A model generated the notes under the pieces. That model made no database searches. It was not told the DNA's origin and saw only the letters and a program-made list of their open reading frames with translations. From positions 124,001 through 188,000 of the forward strand of contig NZ_JAUSRF010000012.1 in assembly GCF_030811685.1 (NCBI RefSeq): 64,000 nt of DNA, written 5' to 3'. Origin of the DNA: Neorhizobium huautlense (GTDB lineage: Bacteria; Pseudomonadota; Alphaproteobacteria; Rhizobiales; Rhizobiaceae). Each line of letters begins with the position of its first letter. Within the stretch, counting starts at the first letter, position 1. The translations under genes and the position numbers were made by a program. Positions 17,951-26,543 of this stretch are shown piece after piece.

Positions 17951-18307
17951 ATGGCGACGAAACATTATATCGGCGGCTGCCAGTGCGGCGCCGTTTCCTT
18001 CGAGGCGGATGCCGATCTCGACAAGACAGTGACCTGCAACTGCTCGCGCTGCCAGCGTCTTGGCGCGGTTCTGACTTTCACGCCAAAGGTGGCTTTTTCG
18101 CTGAAATCCGGCGAGGAGAACCTCACCGAATACCGCTTCAACTCCAAAAAGCTGCAACACCTGTTCTGCAAAACCTGCGGCATCCAGAGCTTTTCCTACG
18201 GTACGGCACCGGATGGTGCGGACATGGTGGCGCTCAACGTCAATTGCCTGGAGGGCGTCAATCCGCGCGAATTGACCTCCTATCACCATGATGGAGCGGC
18301 AGCGTGA
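17951..18307 (+). CDS. GFA family (CENP-V/GFA domain) protein
   Basis: A 118-residue protein of the glutathione-dependent formaldehyde-activating (GFA) fold. Zinc ligands are visible as GCQCGAV, CNCSRCQ and CKTCGI. Members bind Zn and many have unknown substrates. The ATG at 17951 has GGGAGGACTC upstream and lies 1 bp after ureB. Its place between ureB and ureC suggests co-expression rather than a known urease role. Confidence 0.88.
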   Translation: MATKHYIGGCQCGAVSFEADADLDKTVTCNCSRCQRLGAVLTFTPKVAFSLKSGEENLTEYRFNSKKLQHLFCKTCGIQSFSYGTAPDGADMVALNVNCLEGVNPRELTSYHHDGAAA

Positions 18308-18308
18308 G

Positions 18309-18743
18309 ATGCAAAAGGGCCGGAAAATGCTGAAACTGGCGATGATGCCGCTTTTATGCGGCTGCGTGTTGCTGGTCGATGGCCCGGCACCCGCGCAGGA
18401 GCCGGCGCCGGATTGCAAGGCACCGCAGACGCAGACTGACATGACGATTTGCGCCGGTCAGGAGTTGGCCGACGCCGATAGCGCGCTGAACCTCCAGTAT
18501 CAGGCGACCCGCAAGGTGCTGAAGGCGCGCGATGCCGATGCCGTGACGGAGGACCAGAAAGGGGCGGAAGCGGCACTGGTGAAAGCCCAGCGTGCCTGGG
18601 TGGCTTATCGCGATGCCGAATGTGACCTGCAGGGGTATCAGGCCCGTGGCGGCACGATGGAGCCGATGCTGGTTTCCAACTGCGCCGCCGAGTTGACGCG
18701 CGAGCGGACGACGGACCTAAAGGCGCTCGCCGAAAACATGTAA
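18309..18743 (+). CDS. Secreted DUF1311/LprI-type lysozyme inhibitor-like protein
   Basis: A 144-residue exported protein with a signal peptide (hydrophobic LKLAMMPLLCGCVLLV, cleavage near PAPAQ). The mature part has four Cys and the family blocks DCKAPQTQTDMTICAGQEL and AQRAWVAYRDAECDLQ, matching DUF1311/LprI, a family that includes a lysozyme inhibitor. The start could also be the ATG at 18327. It is 1 bp after the GFA gene and 50 bp before ureC, so it is likely in the urease transcript. Confidence 0.82.
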   Translation: MQKGRKMLKLAMMPLLCGCVLLVDGPAPAQEPAPDCKAPQTQTDMTICAGQELADADSALNLQYQATRKVLKARDADAVTEDQKGAEAALVKAQRAWVAYRDAECDLQGYQARGGTMEPMLVSNCAAELTRERTTDLKALAENM

Positions 18744-18793
18744 TCAGACCGATCCTTTACGATTGGCAGTGAACGAATTTCAGAGGGGAAACC

Positions 18794-20503
18794 ATGTCCT
18801 ACAAGATGTCCCGCGCTGCCTATGCCTCCATGTTCGGTCCGACCACAGGTGACAAGGTGCGGCTGGCCGATACGGAACTGTTCATCGAGGTGGAGCGCGA
18901 TTTCACCACCTATGGCGAGGAAGTGAAATTCGGCGGCGGCAAGGTCATTCGTGACGGCATGGGGCAGAGCCAGGCAACGCGGGCGCAAGGGGCTGTCGAC
19001 ACCGTCATCACCAATGCGCTGATCGTCGATCACACCAGCATCTACAAGGCTGATGTGGGCCTGAAGAACGGTCGCATCCATGCCATCGGCAAGGCCGGCA
19101 ATCCGGATACGCAGCCGGGCGTGACAATCATCGTCGGTCCCTCGACCGAAGCGATTGCCGGCGAGGGCAAGATTTTGACCGCCGGCGGTATGGATGCGCA
19201 TATCCACTACATCTGCCCGCAGCAGATCGAGGAGGCGCTGATGTCGGGCGTCACCACCATGCTGGGTGGCGGCTCCGGGCCGGCGCATGGCACGCTTGCG
19301 ACGACCTGCACCGGCGCGTGGCATATCGAGCGTATGATCGAAAGCTTTGATGCCTTTCCGATGAACCTGGCGCTTGCCGGCAAGGGCAATGCGGCGCTGC
19401 CGGCACCGCTGGAGGAGATGATCCTGGCCGGTGCCTCCTCTCTGAAGCTGCATGAGGACTGGGGTACGACGCCTGCTGCCATCGACAACTGCCTGACCGT
19501 TGCCGACGAATACGATGTTCAGGTGATGATCCACACCGATACGCTGAACGAGTCGGGTTTTGTCGAGGATACGGTCGCCGCCATCCGCGGCCGCACAATC
19601 CATGCCTTCCATACGGAAGGGGCGGGTGGTGGCCATGCGCCCGATATCATCAAAGTTTGCGGCAATCCGAACGTCATCCCGTCCTCCACCAACCCGACGC
19701 GGCCCTATACGGTCAATACGCTGGCCGAACATCTCGACATGCTGATGGTCTGCCACCACCTGTCGCCGTCCATCCCGGAAGACATTGCCTTTGCCGAAAG
19801 CCGTATCCGCAAGGAAACCATTGCGGCGGAAGACATTCTGCACGACATGGGCGCCTTCTCGATCATTTCGTCCGACAGCCAGGCCATGGGCCGCGTCGGC
19901 GAAGTGGCGATCCGCACATGGCAGACGGCCGACAAAATGAAGCGCCAGCGTGGTGCGTTGAAGGAAGAGACCGGCGACAACGACAATTTCCGTGTTCGCC
20001 GCTATATCGCCAAATACACGATCAACCCGGCCATCGCCCATGGCATCAGCCATGAACTCGGTTCGGTCGAAGTCGGCAAACGCGCCGATCTGGTATTGTG
20101 GAACCCGGCCTTTTTCGGCGTGAAGCCGGAAATGGTGCTGCTGGGCGGCTCGATTGCCGCCGCTCCCATGGGCGATCCGAACGCGTCGATCCCGACACCG
20201 CAGCCGATGCATTATCGCCCGATGTTTGCCGCTTACGGCAAGCTGCGCACCAATTCCTCCGTCACCTTCGTTTCCCAGGCATCGCTCGATGGCGGTCTGG
20301 CGCAGCGTCTGGGCGTCGCCAAGAAACTGGTTGCAGTCAAGAACGTGCGCGGTGGCATCGGCAAGGCATCGATGATCCACAATTCGGCAACGCCGCATGT
20401 GGAGGTCGATCCGGAAACCTATGAGGTGCGGGCCGATGGCGAGCTTCTGACCTGCGAACCGGCAACGGTGCTGCCGATGGCGCAGCGGTATTTTCTGTTC
20501 TGA
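18794..20503 (+). CDS. ureC: Urease subunit alpha UreC
   Basis: A 569-residue catalytic subunit of normal length. Nickel ligands and catalytic residues are intact: HIH at 136-138, the carbamylated lysine K218 in KLHEDWG, HTD of [23 protein letters not shown], the mobile flap Cys320-His321 in VCHHLSP, and the Asp of [12 protein letters not shown]. It hydrolyses urea to ammonia and carbamate in the cytoplasm and needs UreD, E, F and G for nickel insertion. UreEFG are not next to it but 9 kb downstream. Confidence 0.98.
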   Translation: MSYKMSRAAYASMFGPTTGDKVRLADTELFIEVERDFTTYGEEVKFGGGKVIRDGMGQSQATRAQGAVDTVITNALIVDHTSIYKADVGLKNGRIHAIGKAGNPDTQPGVTIIVGPSTEAIAGEGKILTAGGMDAHIHYICPQQIEEALMSGVTTMLGGGSGPAHGTLATTCTGAWHIERMIESFDAFPMNLALAGKGNAALPAPLEEMILAGASSLKLHEDWGTTPAAIDNCLTVADEYDVQVMIHTDTLNESGFVEDTVAAIRGRTIHAFHTEGAGGGHAPDIIKVCGNPNVIPSSTNPTRPYTVNTLAEHLDMLMVCHHLSPSIPEDIAFAESRIRKETIAAEDILHDMGAFSIISSDSQAMGRVGEVAIRTWQTADKMKRQRGALKEETGDNDNFRVRRYIAKYTINPAIAHGISHELGSVEVGKRADLVLWNPAFFGVKPEMVLLGGSIAAAPMGDPNASIPTPQPMHYRPMFAAYGKLRTNSSVTFVSQASLDGGLAQRLGVAKKLVAVKNVRGGIGKASMIHNSATPHVEVDPETYEVRADGELLTCEPATVLPMAQRYFLF

Positions 20504-20521
20504 TTGCCATAGCATCCGGCG

Positions 20522-20854
20522 TCAGCCGGCTGCTTCCCTGATCGTCGTTGCGATCCACTCGTTCAGGCTCTTCCCGGCAGCGGCGGCGGCGATGGCTGCT
20601 GCAGCGTGGTCTGATGGGGCAAGACGTAGATTGAACTTGCCGGAAAACTGCTTTTTCGGCTCAATGCCCTTCTCGGCGCACATCTTCAGGAAGACGGACA
20701 GGGACTTGCGGCCTTCCACCATCAATTCGGGAATGCTTTCGGCGTAAAAATCGGCGCCGCCATTGAGGCCGACAAACTCGCCGCGAAGCATCTGAAGTTC
20801 AGGATCGAAGGTCACAACGGCCTTTTCGCCTGCGATGTCCATAACATTGTTCAT
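20522..20854 (-). CDS. hicB: HicB family antitoxin
   Basis: A 110-residue HicB-type antitoxin. The N-terminal partial RNase H-like domain (FDPELQMLRGEFVGLNGGADFYAESIPEL split over strands) precedes a C-terminal ribbon-helix-helix-like DNA-binding part (KFNLRLAPSDHAAAAIAAAA ... SLNEWI). It would bind and block HicA and repress the operon. Its start overlaps the hicA stop by 4 bp. Convergent with ureC, separated by 18 bp. Confidence 0.88.
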   Translation of the reverse strand: MNNVMDIAGEKAVVTFDPELQMLRGEFVGLNGGADFYAESIPELMVEGRKSLSVFLKMCAEKGIEPKKQFSGKFNLRLAPSDHAAAAIAAAAAGKSLNEWIATTIREAAG

Positions 20855-21105
20855 GGTCTTATTCCGTGTTCATCGAGCCATTTGCGGATGCTGGCAACCG
20901 CACCTTTGTCCGTGTCCGGCGATGGGTGCGGCCGATGGAAAACTCTAACTTCGCCAAACAGAAAGACGCCGATGCGTGATCCCTCGCGTTCGGTCACTTC
21001 CGCGCCTAAAGCTGCAAAAAGCGCCTCGATATCAGCCCAACGGATCGAACCGCTGACAGGCCGGGCAAATATCAGGTTCAAAGTCGCCTTATGCTTCTTC
21101 TTCAT
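20851..21105 (-). CDS. hicA: HicA family mRNA interferase toxin
   Basis: An 84-residue small basic protein with the HicA fold pattern: IRWADIEALFAALGAEVTER, strands GSRIGVFLFGEVRVFHRPHP with the catalytic His region, and KGAVASIRKWLDEHG. It is predicted to cleave mRNA and halt growth until neutralised by HicB. The ATG at 21105 (MKKKHKATLN) is favoured over one at 21120 because the latter lies inside the putative operator. If the -10 at 21111-21116 is used, the transcript would be nearly leaderless. Confidence 0.87.
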   Translation of the reverse strand: MKKKHKATLNLIFARPVSGSIRWADIEALFAALGAEVTEREGSRIGVFLFGEVRVFHRPHPSPDTDKGAVASIRKWLDEHGIRP

Positions 21106-21110
21106 GAGTG

Positions 21111-21139
21111 TTAGTACCATTATGTGGTACTGTTTTCAA
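21111..21139 (-). promoter_or_regulatory. Candidate hicAB promoter
   Basis: On the minus strand there is a -35-like TTGAAA (21134-21139), a 17-bp spacer and a weak -10-like TACTAA (21111-21116), just ahead of the hicA start at 21105. The -10 matches the consensus at only three of six positions. Confidence 0.35.
21113..21131. promoter_or_regulatory. Probable HicB operator, perfect inverted repeat
   Basis: AGTACCATTATGTGGTACT has perfect 7-bp arms (AGTACCA/TGGTACT) around TTATG. It sits between the candidate -35 and -10 of hicAB, where a bound ribbon-helix-helix antitoxin would block RNA polymerase. Binding by HicB is inference. Confidence 0.6.
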
Positions 21140-21354
21140 TGGATGAATGGGCGCGGCGACATGACTGGAGCAGACGATGGAAGATCTGGTGTGAAAGCCA
21201 CACTTTTTCCACCCGAGCAATGCTTCCTGTGAATAGCTGCTGTGCAGTGCAGGATTTTGTTAAGAAGTTTGCTGCGCTGCAGGAAATTTGTCTTTAGAGA
21301 AGTTCTCATCTGCCTCGGGACGGGGCAAATGTTCAATTTCTTTTGGAGACAGTC

Positions 21355-21897
21355 ATGCTGGGCAAACGCGTTCCCCAAGTCACTTTCCGCACCCGCGTCC
21401 GCGATGAAGCCGTCGGCGGCCCGAACCCTTACCGTTGGCAGGATGTGACCTCGGCCGATTATTTCGCCGGCAAGCGCGTCGTTCTGTTTTCGCTGCCGGG
21501 CGCTTTCACGCCGACCTGCTCGACCTTCCAGCTGCCTGATTTCGAAAAGCTTTTCGGCGATTTCCAGGCCGAAGGCATCGATGCCATCTATTGCATGTCG
21601 GTCAACGATGCTTTCGTCATGAACGCATGGGCCAAGAGCCAGAACCTTGCCAACGTCACCGTCATTCCGGACGGTTCGGGCGAGTTCACCCGCAAGATGG
21701 GCATGCTGGTCGCCAAGGACAATCTCGGCTTCGGCATGCGCTCCTGGCGTTACGGCGCCATCGTCAACGATGGCGTTGTCGAGCAGTGGTTCGAGGAAGA
21801 AGGTTATTCCGACAATTGCGAGAGCGACCCTTACGGTGCCTCTTCGCCTCAGAACATTCTCGACAACCTGCGCGCCATGAAGGTTGCCGCCGAATAA
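21355..21897 (+). CDS. Prx5-type peroxiredoxin
   Basis: A 180-residue atypical 2-Cys/1-Cys peroxiredoxin of the PMP20/Prx5 group with the active-site block LPGAFTPTCSTFQLP (peroxidatic Cys55). It reduces hydrogen peroxide and organic hydroperoxides using a thiol or glutaredoxin donor. A second Cys occurs in YCMSVND and another near the C terminus (DNCESDPYG). The ATG at 21355 has GGAG at the right distance. A terminator follows at 21924-21950, so it is monocistronic. Confidence 0.94.
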   Translation: MLGKRVPQVTFRTRVRDEAVGGPNPYRWQDVTSADYFAGKRVVLFSLPGAFTPTCSTFQLPDFEKLFGDFQAEGIDAIYCMSVNDAFVMNAWAKSQNLANVTVIPDGSGEFTRKMGMLVAKDNLGFGMRSWRYGAIVNDGVVEQWFEEEGYSDNCESDPYGASSPQNILDNLRAMKVAAE

Positions 21898-21923
21898 GCT
21901 TTTGCCTGTTCGCGATCTTTTCG

Positions 21924-21950
21924 AAAGCCCGGCCTCGCGCCGGGCTTTTT
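21924..21950 (+). terminator. Rho-independent terminator of peroxiredoxin gene
   Basis: A perfect 9-bp stem AAAGCCCGG/CCGGGCTTT with a 7-nt loop is followed by TT, 27 bp after the peroxiredoxin stop. Confidence 0.85.
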
Positions 21951-21962
21951 GCATTCAGTTCC

Positions 21963-23009
21963 TCAGTCTTTCGGTCCCATACGCGACCAGACCGGCTTGC
22001 CGATCGTTTGCAGCAGTTCTGCCGACACGCCATCGATGCGCGCCAGCACGGCCTTTGCAAGTTCCTGTCCGGCGTGGCGCACATCCTCGGTGACGGTGAG
22101 GATTTCCGGCCTGATCCAGTTCAGGAATTCCGCCGACTGCTTTGCGACGATATCGACATCCACGCCGAGCCTGAGGCCTGTCGCCTCGATCCCGGCAATG
22201 AGCGCGATGGTGGACGAACCGCTGAGCGATACAATGCCATCCGGCGGTTCGGGCAGGCGGCACAGGCGTTCCGAATGCGTGCGCAATTCGTCTAGCGGTG
22301 TTTCCGTCGTCAGTCGCCCCATCGAGACCTCGGTTGCCTGAAAATCGGCCAGCGCGCGCTCGAAGCCGACGCGGCTGTGGAGATGGTAGGAAAACCGGCT
22401 TTGCGGTGCCAGAAGCGCTATGCGTCTACGCCCGCGTTTCACCAGCCGTTCGACGGCCTGATAGACATAAGCTTCATTGTCGAAATCGTAATAAGGGTGG
22501 GCGATGCCCATATCGGTGCGGCCATGGGTGACAAAGGGCAGGCCGCGTTCCAGCATGAGTTTGACACGCGGATCCTCCGGCTCGATACGGGAAATGATCA
22601 CGCCATCGGCTGAGCCGGTGTCGAGGATATAACGCACCGGCACCATCGGATCTTTTTCGAAGGAATGTGGGGTGACCACGAGGTGATACTGCGTGCCGCC
22701 CAGAACCTCGGAAATGCCCTGCACGATCTGGCTGGTAAAACCCATCAGTTCCTGTTCGATGCCGAGCACAAGCGCAATCACATTGGTCTTGCCGGTGCGC
22801 AGGCGCACACCGGCGCGGTTGGGCTGGTAACCGAGCTGGCGCGCCACGAGGCGCACGCGCTCCTTCGTGTCGGCACCGATATCCGGCGCATCCTTCAGGG
22901 CCCGCGAAACGGTGGTGATGCCAAGGCCGGTCATATAGGCGATGGTTTTTAAGGTCGGGCGCTCGGTTGCGGGCGTGCCGCGGGAAAATCGTCTGTCTTC
23001 GTCGTCCAT
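21963..23009 (-). CDS. LacI family transcriptional regulator
   Basis: A 348-residue LacI/GalR repressor. The N-terminal helix-turn-helix ([20 protein letters not shown], about residues 19-38) is followed by the hinge and [20 protein letters not shown], then a sugar-binding domain. It is divergent from the carbohydrate ABC operon that starts at 23375. Two similar AACGTT-centred palindromes in the gap (23081-23096, 23345-23360) are its likely operators, for itself and for the operon. The ATG at 23009 (MDDEDRRF) is chosen; a TTG start at 23027 is possible. Confidence 0.93.
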   Translation of the reverse strand: MDDEDRRFSRGTPATERPTLKTIAYMTGLGITTVSRALKDAPDIGADTKERVRLVARQLGYQPNRAGVRLRTGKTNVIALVLGIEQELMGFTSQIVQGISEVLGGTQYHLVVTPHSFEKDPMVPVRYILDTGSADGVIISRIEPEDPRVKLMLERGLPFVTHGRTDMGIAHPYYDFDNEAYVYQAVERLVKRGRRRIALLAPQSRFSYHLHSRVGFERALADFQATEVSMGRLTTETPLDELRTHSERLCRLPEPPDGIVSLSGSSTIALIAGIEATGLRLGVDVDIVAKQSAEFLNWIRPEILTVTEDVRHAGQELAKAVLARIDGVSAELLQTIGKPVWSRMGPKD

Positions 23010-23080
23010 GGCTGTGTTCGCGCTCAAAAGTACCGCATCGATCGGCGGCCTGATCGTTCATTCCGCTCTTACGGCAAAAA

Positions 23081-23096
23081 ACTGTAACGTTACAGT
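23081..23096. promoter_or_regulatory. LacI-type operator O1 (perfect palindrome)
   Basis: ACTGTAACGTTACAGT is a perfect 16-bp palindrome with the central CG typical of LacI/GalR operators, 72 bp upstream of the lacI-family start. It matches the second site at 23345-23360 at 14 of 16 positions. Confidence 0.75.
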
Positions 23097-23344
23097 GATT
23101 TTTATGCGGCCTTCCTCAGATGATGATTGCAACCTGCAATTCAACGTAGGTACAACGCAGACGCACAATATTTTTGCATATGCGAAGAATCCATATCGGT
23201 AATGGCGCATAATTATATGAATTTGTTTTGTTTTAATTCGCATTGATGAAACGGGCGGCTCTCCTCAAGATTGAATCTGTAGTGGCAAAGAAATTATTCA
23301 CGCTATCGCGGGTTGCCACCCATAAATCTTTGCCCTAGCTTTTT

Positions 23345-23360
23345 ACTGCAACGTTTCAGT
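23345..23360. promoter_or_regulatory. LacI-type operator O2, upstream of sugar operon
   Basis: ACTGCAACGTTTCAGT is an imperfect copy of O1. It lies 14 bp before the start codon of the binding-protein gene and next to its GGGAGGAG ribosome binding site, so a bound repressor would block the transcript. Between O1 and O2 the 365-bp gap is AT-rich and holds no gene. Confidence 0.72.
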
Positions 23361-23374
23361 GAGGGAGGAGACTC

Positions 23375-24607
23375 ATGCGTATTCGTGCTTTTGCAGCTGT
23401 CATGGCTGCCACAGTGGCGCTGCCCTGTATCGTTCAGGCGGCTGATCTGGAAGTCACGCATTGGTGGACGTCGGGTGGTGAAGCCGCCGCCGTCAAGGAA
23501 CTGGCCAACGCATTCAATGCAACAGGAAACAAATGGGTGGATGGCGCCATTGCCGGTTCCGGCAGTACCGCGCGCCCGATCATGATCAGCCGTATTACCG
23601 GCGGCGATCCGATGGGGGCCACCCAGTTCAATCATGGCCGTCAGGCCGAGGAACTGGTGCAATCCGGCCTGATGCGCGACCTCACCGAGGTGGCGGAAAA
23701 GGGCAAGTGGAAAGACGTCATCAAGCCGGCGAGCCTGCTCGACAGCTGCACCTATGAAGGCAAGATCTATTGCGCACCGGTCAATATCCACTCCTGGCAG
23801 TGGCTGTGGGTGTCCAATGCCGCCTTCGAAAAGGCCGGAGTTCCGGCGCCGAAGGACTGGAACGAGTTCGTCGCTGCGGGTCCAAAACTGCGGGAGGCCG
23901 GCATTCAGCCGCTGGCCATCGGCAGCCAGGCCTTCCAGGTCAATGGTCTGTTCGACACGCTGGTGATCACCGTGGGCGGCAAGGAGCTTTACGAGAAGGT
24001 CTACAAGGACAAGGACGAAGAGGCGGCTGCCGGGCCGGAGATGGCAAAGGTATTTGCCGCCGCCGTGCAGGCCCGTGAACTTGCCCGTGGCAACAACGTG
24101 CAGGACTGGAACCAGGCGACCAATCTCGTCATCACCGGCAAGGCCGGCGGCCAGATCATGGGTGACTGGGCGCAGGGTGAATTCCAGCAGGCCGGACAGA
24201 CGGCCGGCAAGGAATATAGCTGCCTTGCGGGCCTCGGCCTCAACGAGGTGCTGACCACCGGTGGTGATGCCATCTACTTCCCGCTGCTCAAGGACGAGGC
24301 AAAAGCCAAGGCGCAGGAAGCTCTGGCCGAAACCATCGTCGATCCGAAGGTGCAGGTGGCGTTCAACCTGAAAAAGGGTTCGGTGCCGATCCGCAGCGAT
24401 ATCGACATGGCAGCCGCCAATGACTGCATGAAGAAGGGTATCGACATCATCGCCAAGGGCGGTACCGCCACCAGTGTCGACCAGCTGCTTTCCACAGACA
24501 GCATGAAGCAGAAGGAGGACCTGATGTCCGAATTCTTCGCGAAAGCTTCGATGACGCCGGAAGCCGCTCAGGAACGGTTTGCCGAAATCATCGGCTCGGC
24601 GGACTGA
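23375..24607 (+). CDS. Carbohydrate ABC transporter substrate-binding protein (CUT1)
   Basis: A 410-residue extracellular solute-binding protein family 1 member with a signal peptide (cleavage near VQA-ADL). The mature start EVTHWWTSGGEAAAVKEL and the DPMGATQFNHG and QIMGDWAQGEF regions are typical of CUT1 binding proteins close to the glucose/mannose type. The sugar is not certain. First gene of an operon of binding protein, two permeases, ATPase, isomerase and dehydrogenase, under a LacI-type operator. Confidence 0.93.
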   Translation: MRIRAFAAVMAATVALPCIVQAADLEVTHWWTSGGEAAAVKELANAFNATGNKWVDGAIAGSGSTARPIMISRITGGDPMGATQFNHGRQAEELVQSGLMRDLTEVAEKGKWKDVIKPASLLDSCTYEGKIYCAPVNIHSWQWLWVSNAAFEKAGVPAPKDWNEFVAAGPKLREAGIQPLAIGSQAFQVNGLFDTLVITVGGKELYEKVYKDKDEEAAAGPEMAKVFAAAVQARELARGNNVQDWNQATNLVITGKAGGQIMGDWAQGEFQQAGQTAGKEYSCLAGLGLNEVLTTGGDAIYFPLLKDEAKAKAQEALAETIVDPKVQVAFNLKKGSVPIRSDIDMAAANDCMKKGIDIIAKGGTATSVDQLLSTDSMKQKEDLMSEFFAKASMTPEAAQERFAEIIGSAD

Positions 24608-24632
24608 TCCGCTTTCCATCGCTCACGCTGAT

Positions 24633-24656
24633 CGGCCCTGTGTTTTCACGGGGCCG
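24633..24656 (+). terminator. Hairpin between binding-protein and permease genes
   Basis: A 10-bp stem (CGGCCCTGTG with CACGGGGCCG, one G-T pair) with a TTTT loop lies 26 nt after the binding-protein stop. It has no U-tract, so it is more likely a partial attenuator or 3' stabiliser, the same layout as after urtA. Confidence 0.5.
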
Positions 24657-24703
24657 CTCGGGAACCTGTAGCTTCGCCGCTGCTGGACGATCGAGGAAGA
24701 CAT

Positions 24704-25606
24704 ATGGCTCAATCCACCCCATCTGCCCGACCCAATCAGCTTTTCCGCAATCTCAATTCGAAGATTGCATCGATCCCGATGATCTTTGTCGCCCTAGTCA
24801 TTTTCCTTGGCGGATCCATCTGGACCATCGTTTATTCCTTCACCAATTCCCGGCTTCTGCCGCGCGCCAATTTCGTCGGTTTCGACCAGTATGAGCGCCT
24901 TTGGGCCTCGTCGCGCTGGATCATTTCCATCCAGAATCTGGCGATCTACGGCATCCTGTCACTGATCTTTTCGCTGGTCGTCGGCTTTGTGCTGGCGGCG
25001 CTGATGGATCAGAAGATCCGGTTCGAAAACGTCTTTCGAACCATCTTTCTTTATCCCTTCGCGCTGTCCTTCATCGTCACCGGCCTTGTCTGGCAGTGGA
25101 TCCTCAATCCCGATTTCGGCATTCAGGGCATCGTCCGTTCGCTCGGCTGGGAAACATTCGAGTTCAACCCGATCTATGACGCCGATATCGTCATCTACGG
25201 CATCCTGATCGCCGGCCTCTGGCAAGGCACGGGGCTTGTCATGTGCCTGATGCTGGCCGGACTTCGCGGTATCGACGAGGATATCTGGAAGGCGGCGCGT
25301 GTCGACGGTATCCCGATGTGGAGGACCTATATCTTCATCGTCATTCCGATGATGCGTCCGGTCTTCATCACCACGCTGGTCATCATCGGCGCCGGCATCG
25401 TCAAGCTTTACGATCTCGTCGTGGCGCAGACCTCCGGTGGTCCGGGCAATGCATCCGAAGTGCCGGCAAAATATGTCTATGACTACATGTTCCAGGCGCA
25501 GAACCTGGGGCAGGGTTTTGCCGCCTCCACGATGATGCTCGTCACCGTTGCCATCATCATCATTCCCTGGGCTTATCTCGAATTCGGAGGGCGCAAGCGT
25601 GGCTGA
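24704..25606 (+). CDS. Carbohydrate ABC transporter permease, MalF type
   Basis: A 300-residue inner-membrane permease with six membrane segments. The EAA-like loop is IWKAARVDGIPMWRTYIFIVIP, and the first helix follows a short polar N terminus. It forms a heterodimeric channel with the next gene. Its stop overlaps the next start by 8 bp. Confidence 0.93.
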   Translation: MAQSTPSARPNQLFRNLNSKIASIPMIFVALVIFLGGSIWTIVYSFTNSRLLPRANFVGFDQYERLWASSRWIISIQNLAIYGILSLIFSLVVGFVLAALMDQKIRFENVFRTIFLYPFALSFIVTGLVWQWILNPDFGIQGIVRSLGWETFEFNPIYDADIVIYGILIAGLWQGTGLVMCLMLAGLRGIDEDIWKAARVDGIPMWRTYIFIVIPMMRPVFITTLVIIGAGIVKLYDLVVAQTSGGPGNASEVPAKYVYDYMFQAQNLGQGFAASTMMLVTVAIIIIPWAYLEFGGRKRG

Positions 25607-26543
25607 CGTTTCCACTCTCAACACGGCTGCCATCGGCAATGATGCGGCCAGAAACAGGCTTTCCGCCGGTCCGCGCGGCAAGAAGCCGAAAAAGACGCTG
25701 TCGCGCCGCAATATCATGCTCTACGGCATTCTCGGCCTGGCCGCGCTTTATTACCTGCTGCCGCTTTACGTGATGGTCGTGACCTCGCTGAAGGGCATGC
25801 CGGAAATCCGTCTCGGCAACATCTTCTCGCCGCCGGTGGAAATCACCTTCGAACCCTGGGTGAAGGCCTGGGCTCAGGCCTGCACCGGCCTCAACTGCGA
25901 CGGTCTTTCGCGCGGTTTCTGGAACTCGGTGCAGATCATGGTCCCGTCGGTGATCGTGTCGATCTTCGTCGCTTCGGTCTCGGGTTATTCGCTGGCCAAC
26001 TGGCGCTTCAAGGGCTCGGAACTGTTCTTTTCCATCCTCATCATCGGTGCCTTCATCCCCTATCAGGTGATGATCTATCCGATCGTCATCATCCTTCGGG
26101 AAATGGGTGTGTACGGCACGCTGACCGGCCTGATCATCGTCCACACGATCTTCGGCATGCCGATCCTGACGCTGCTGTTCCGCAACTATTTTGCTTCGCT
26201 GCCGGAAGAACTGTTCAAGGCGGCGCGTATCGATGGTGCCGGCTTCTGGCAGATCTACGGGCGCATCATGCTGCCGATGTCACTGCCCATCTTCGTCGTG
26301 GCGATGATCCTGCAGGTGACCGGCATCTGGAACGACTTTCTGTTCGGCGTCGTGTTCACGAGGCCTGACACCTATCCGATGACGGTGCAGCTCAACAACA
26401 TCGTCAACTCCGTGCAGGGCGTGAAGGAATACAATGTCAACATGGCAGCGACCCTGTTGACCGGCGCCGTTCCGCTCATCGTCTATTTCGTATCCGGCCG
26501 CCTTTTCGTCCGTGGCATCGCCGCCGGCGCAGTGAAGGGATGA
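25599..26543 (+). CDS. Carbohydrate ABC transporter permease, MalG type
   Basis: A 314-residue permease with six membrane segments and the EAA loop ELFKAARIDGAGFWQIYGRIMLP. The start is GTG at 25599 (VADVSTLN) with GGAGGG 8 nt upstream; an ATG cannot be found nearby and longer readings lie within the previous gene. The periplasmic loop CTGLNCDGLSRG with two Cys is a feature of this glucose-type subgroup. Overlaps the ATPase gene start by 4 bp. Confidence 0.92.
   Translation: MADVSTLNTAAIGNDAARNRLSAGPRGKKPKKTLSRRNIMLYGILGLAALYYLLPLYVMVVTSLKGMPEIRLGNIFSPPVEITFEPWVKAWAQACTGLNCDGLSRGFWNSVQIMVPSVIVSIFVASVSGYSLANWRFKGSELFFSILIIGAFIPYQVMIYPIVIILREMGVYGTLTGLIIVHTIFGMPILTLLFRNYFASLPEELFKAARIDGAGFWQIYGRIMLPMSLPIFVVAMILQVTGIWNDFLFGVVFTRPDTYPMTVQLNNIVNSVQGVKEYNVNMAATLLTGAVPLIVYFVSGRLFVRGIAAGAVKG

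Noticed and set aside
18638..20515. A 625-residue minus-strand frame opposite ureC
   Set aside because: Its sequence is Arg/His/Gly-rich antisense noise, with no ribosome binding site or family, while ureC on the other strand is certain.
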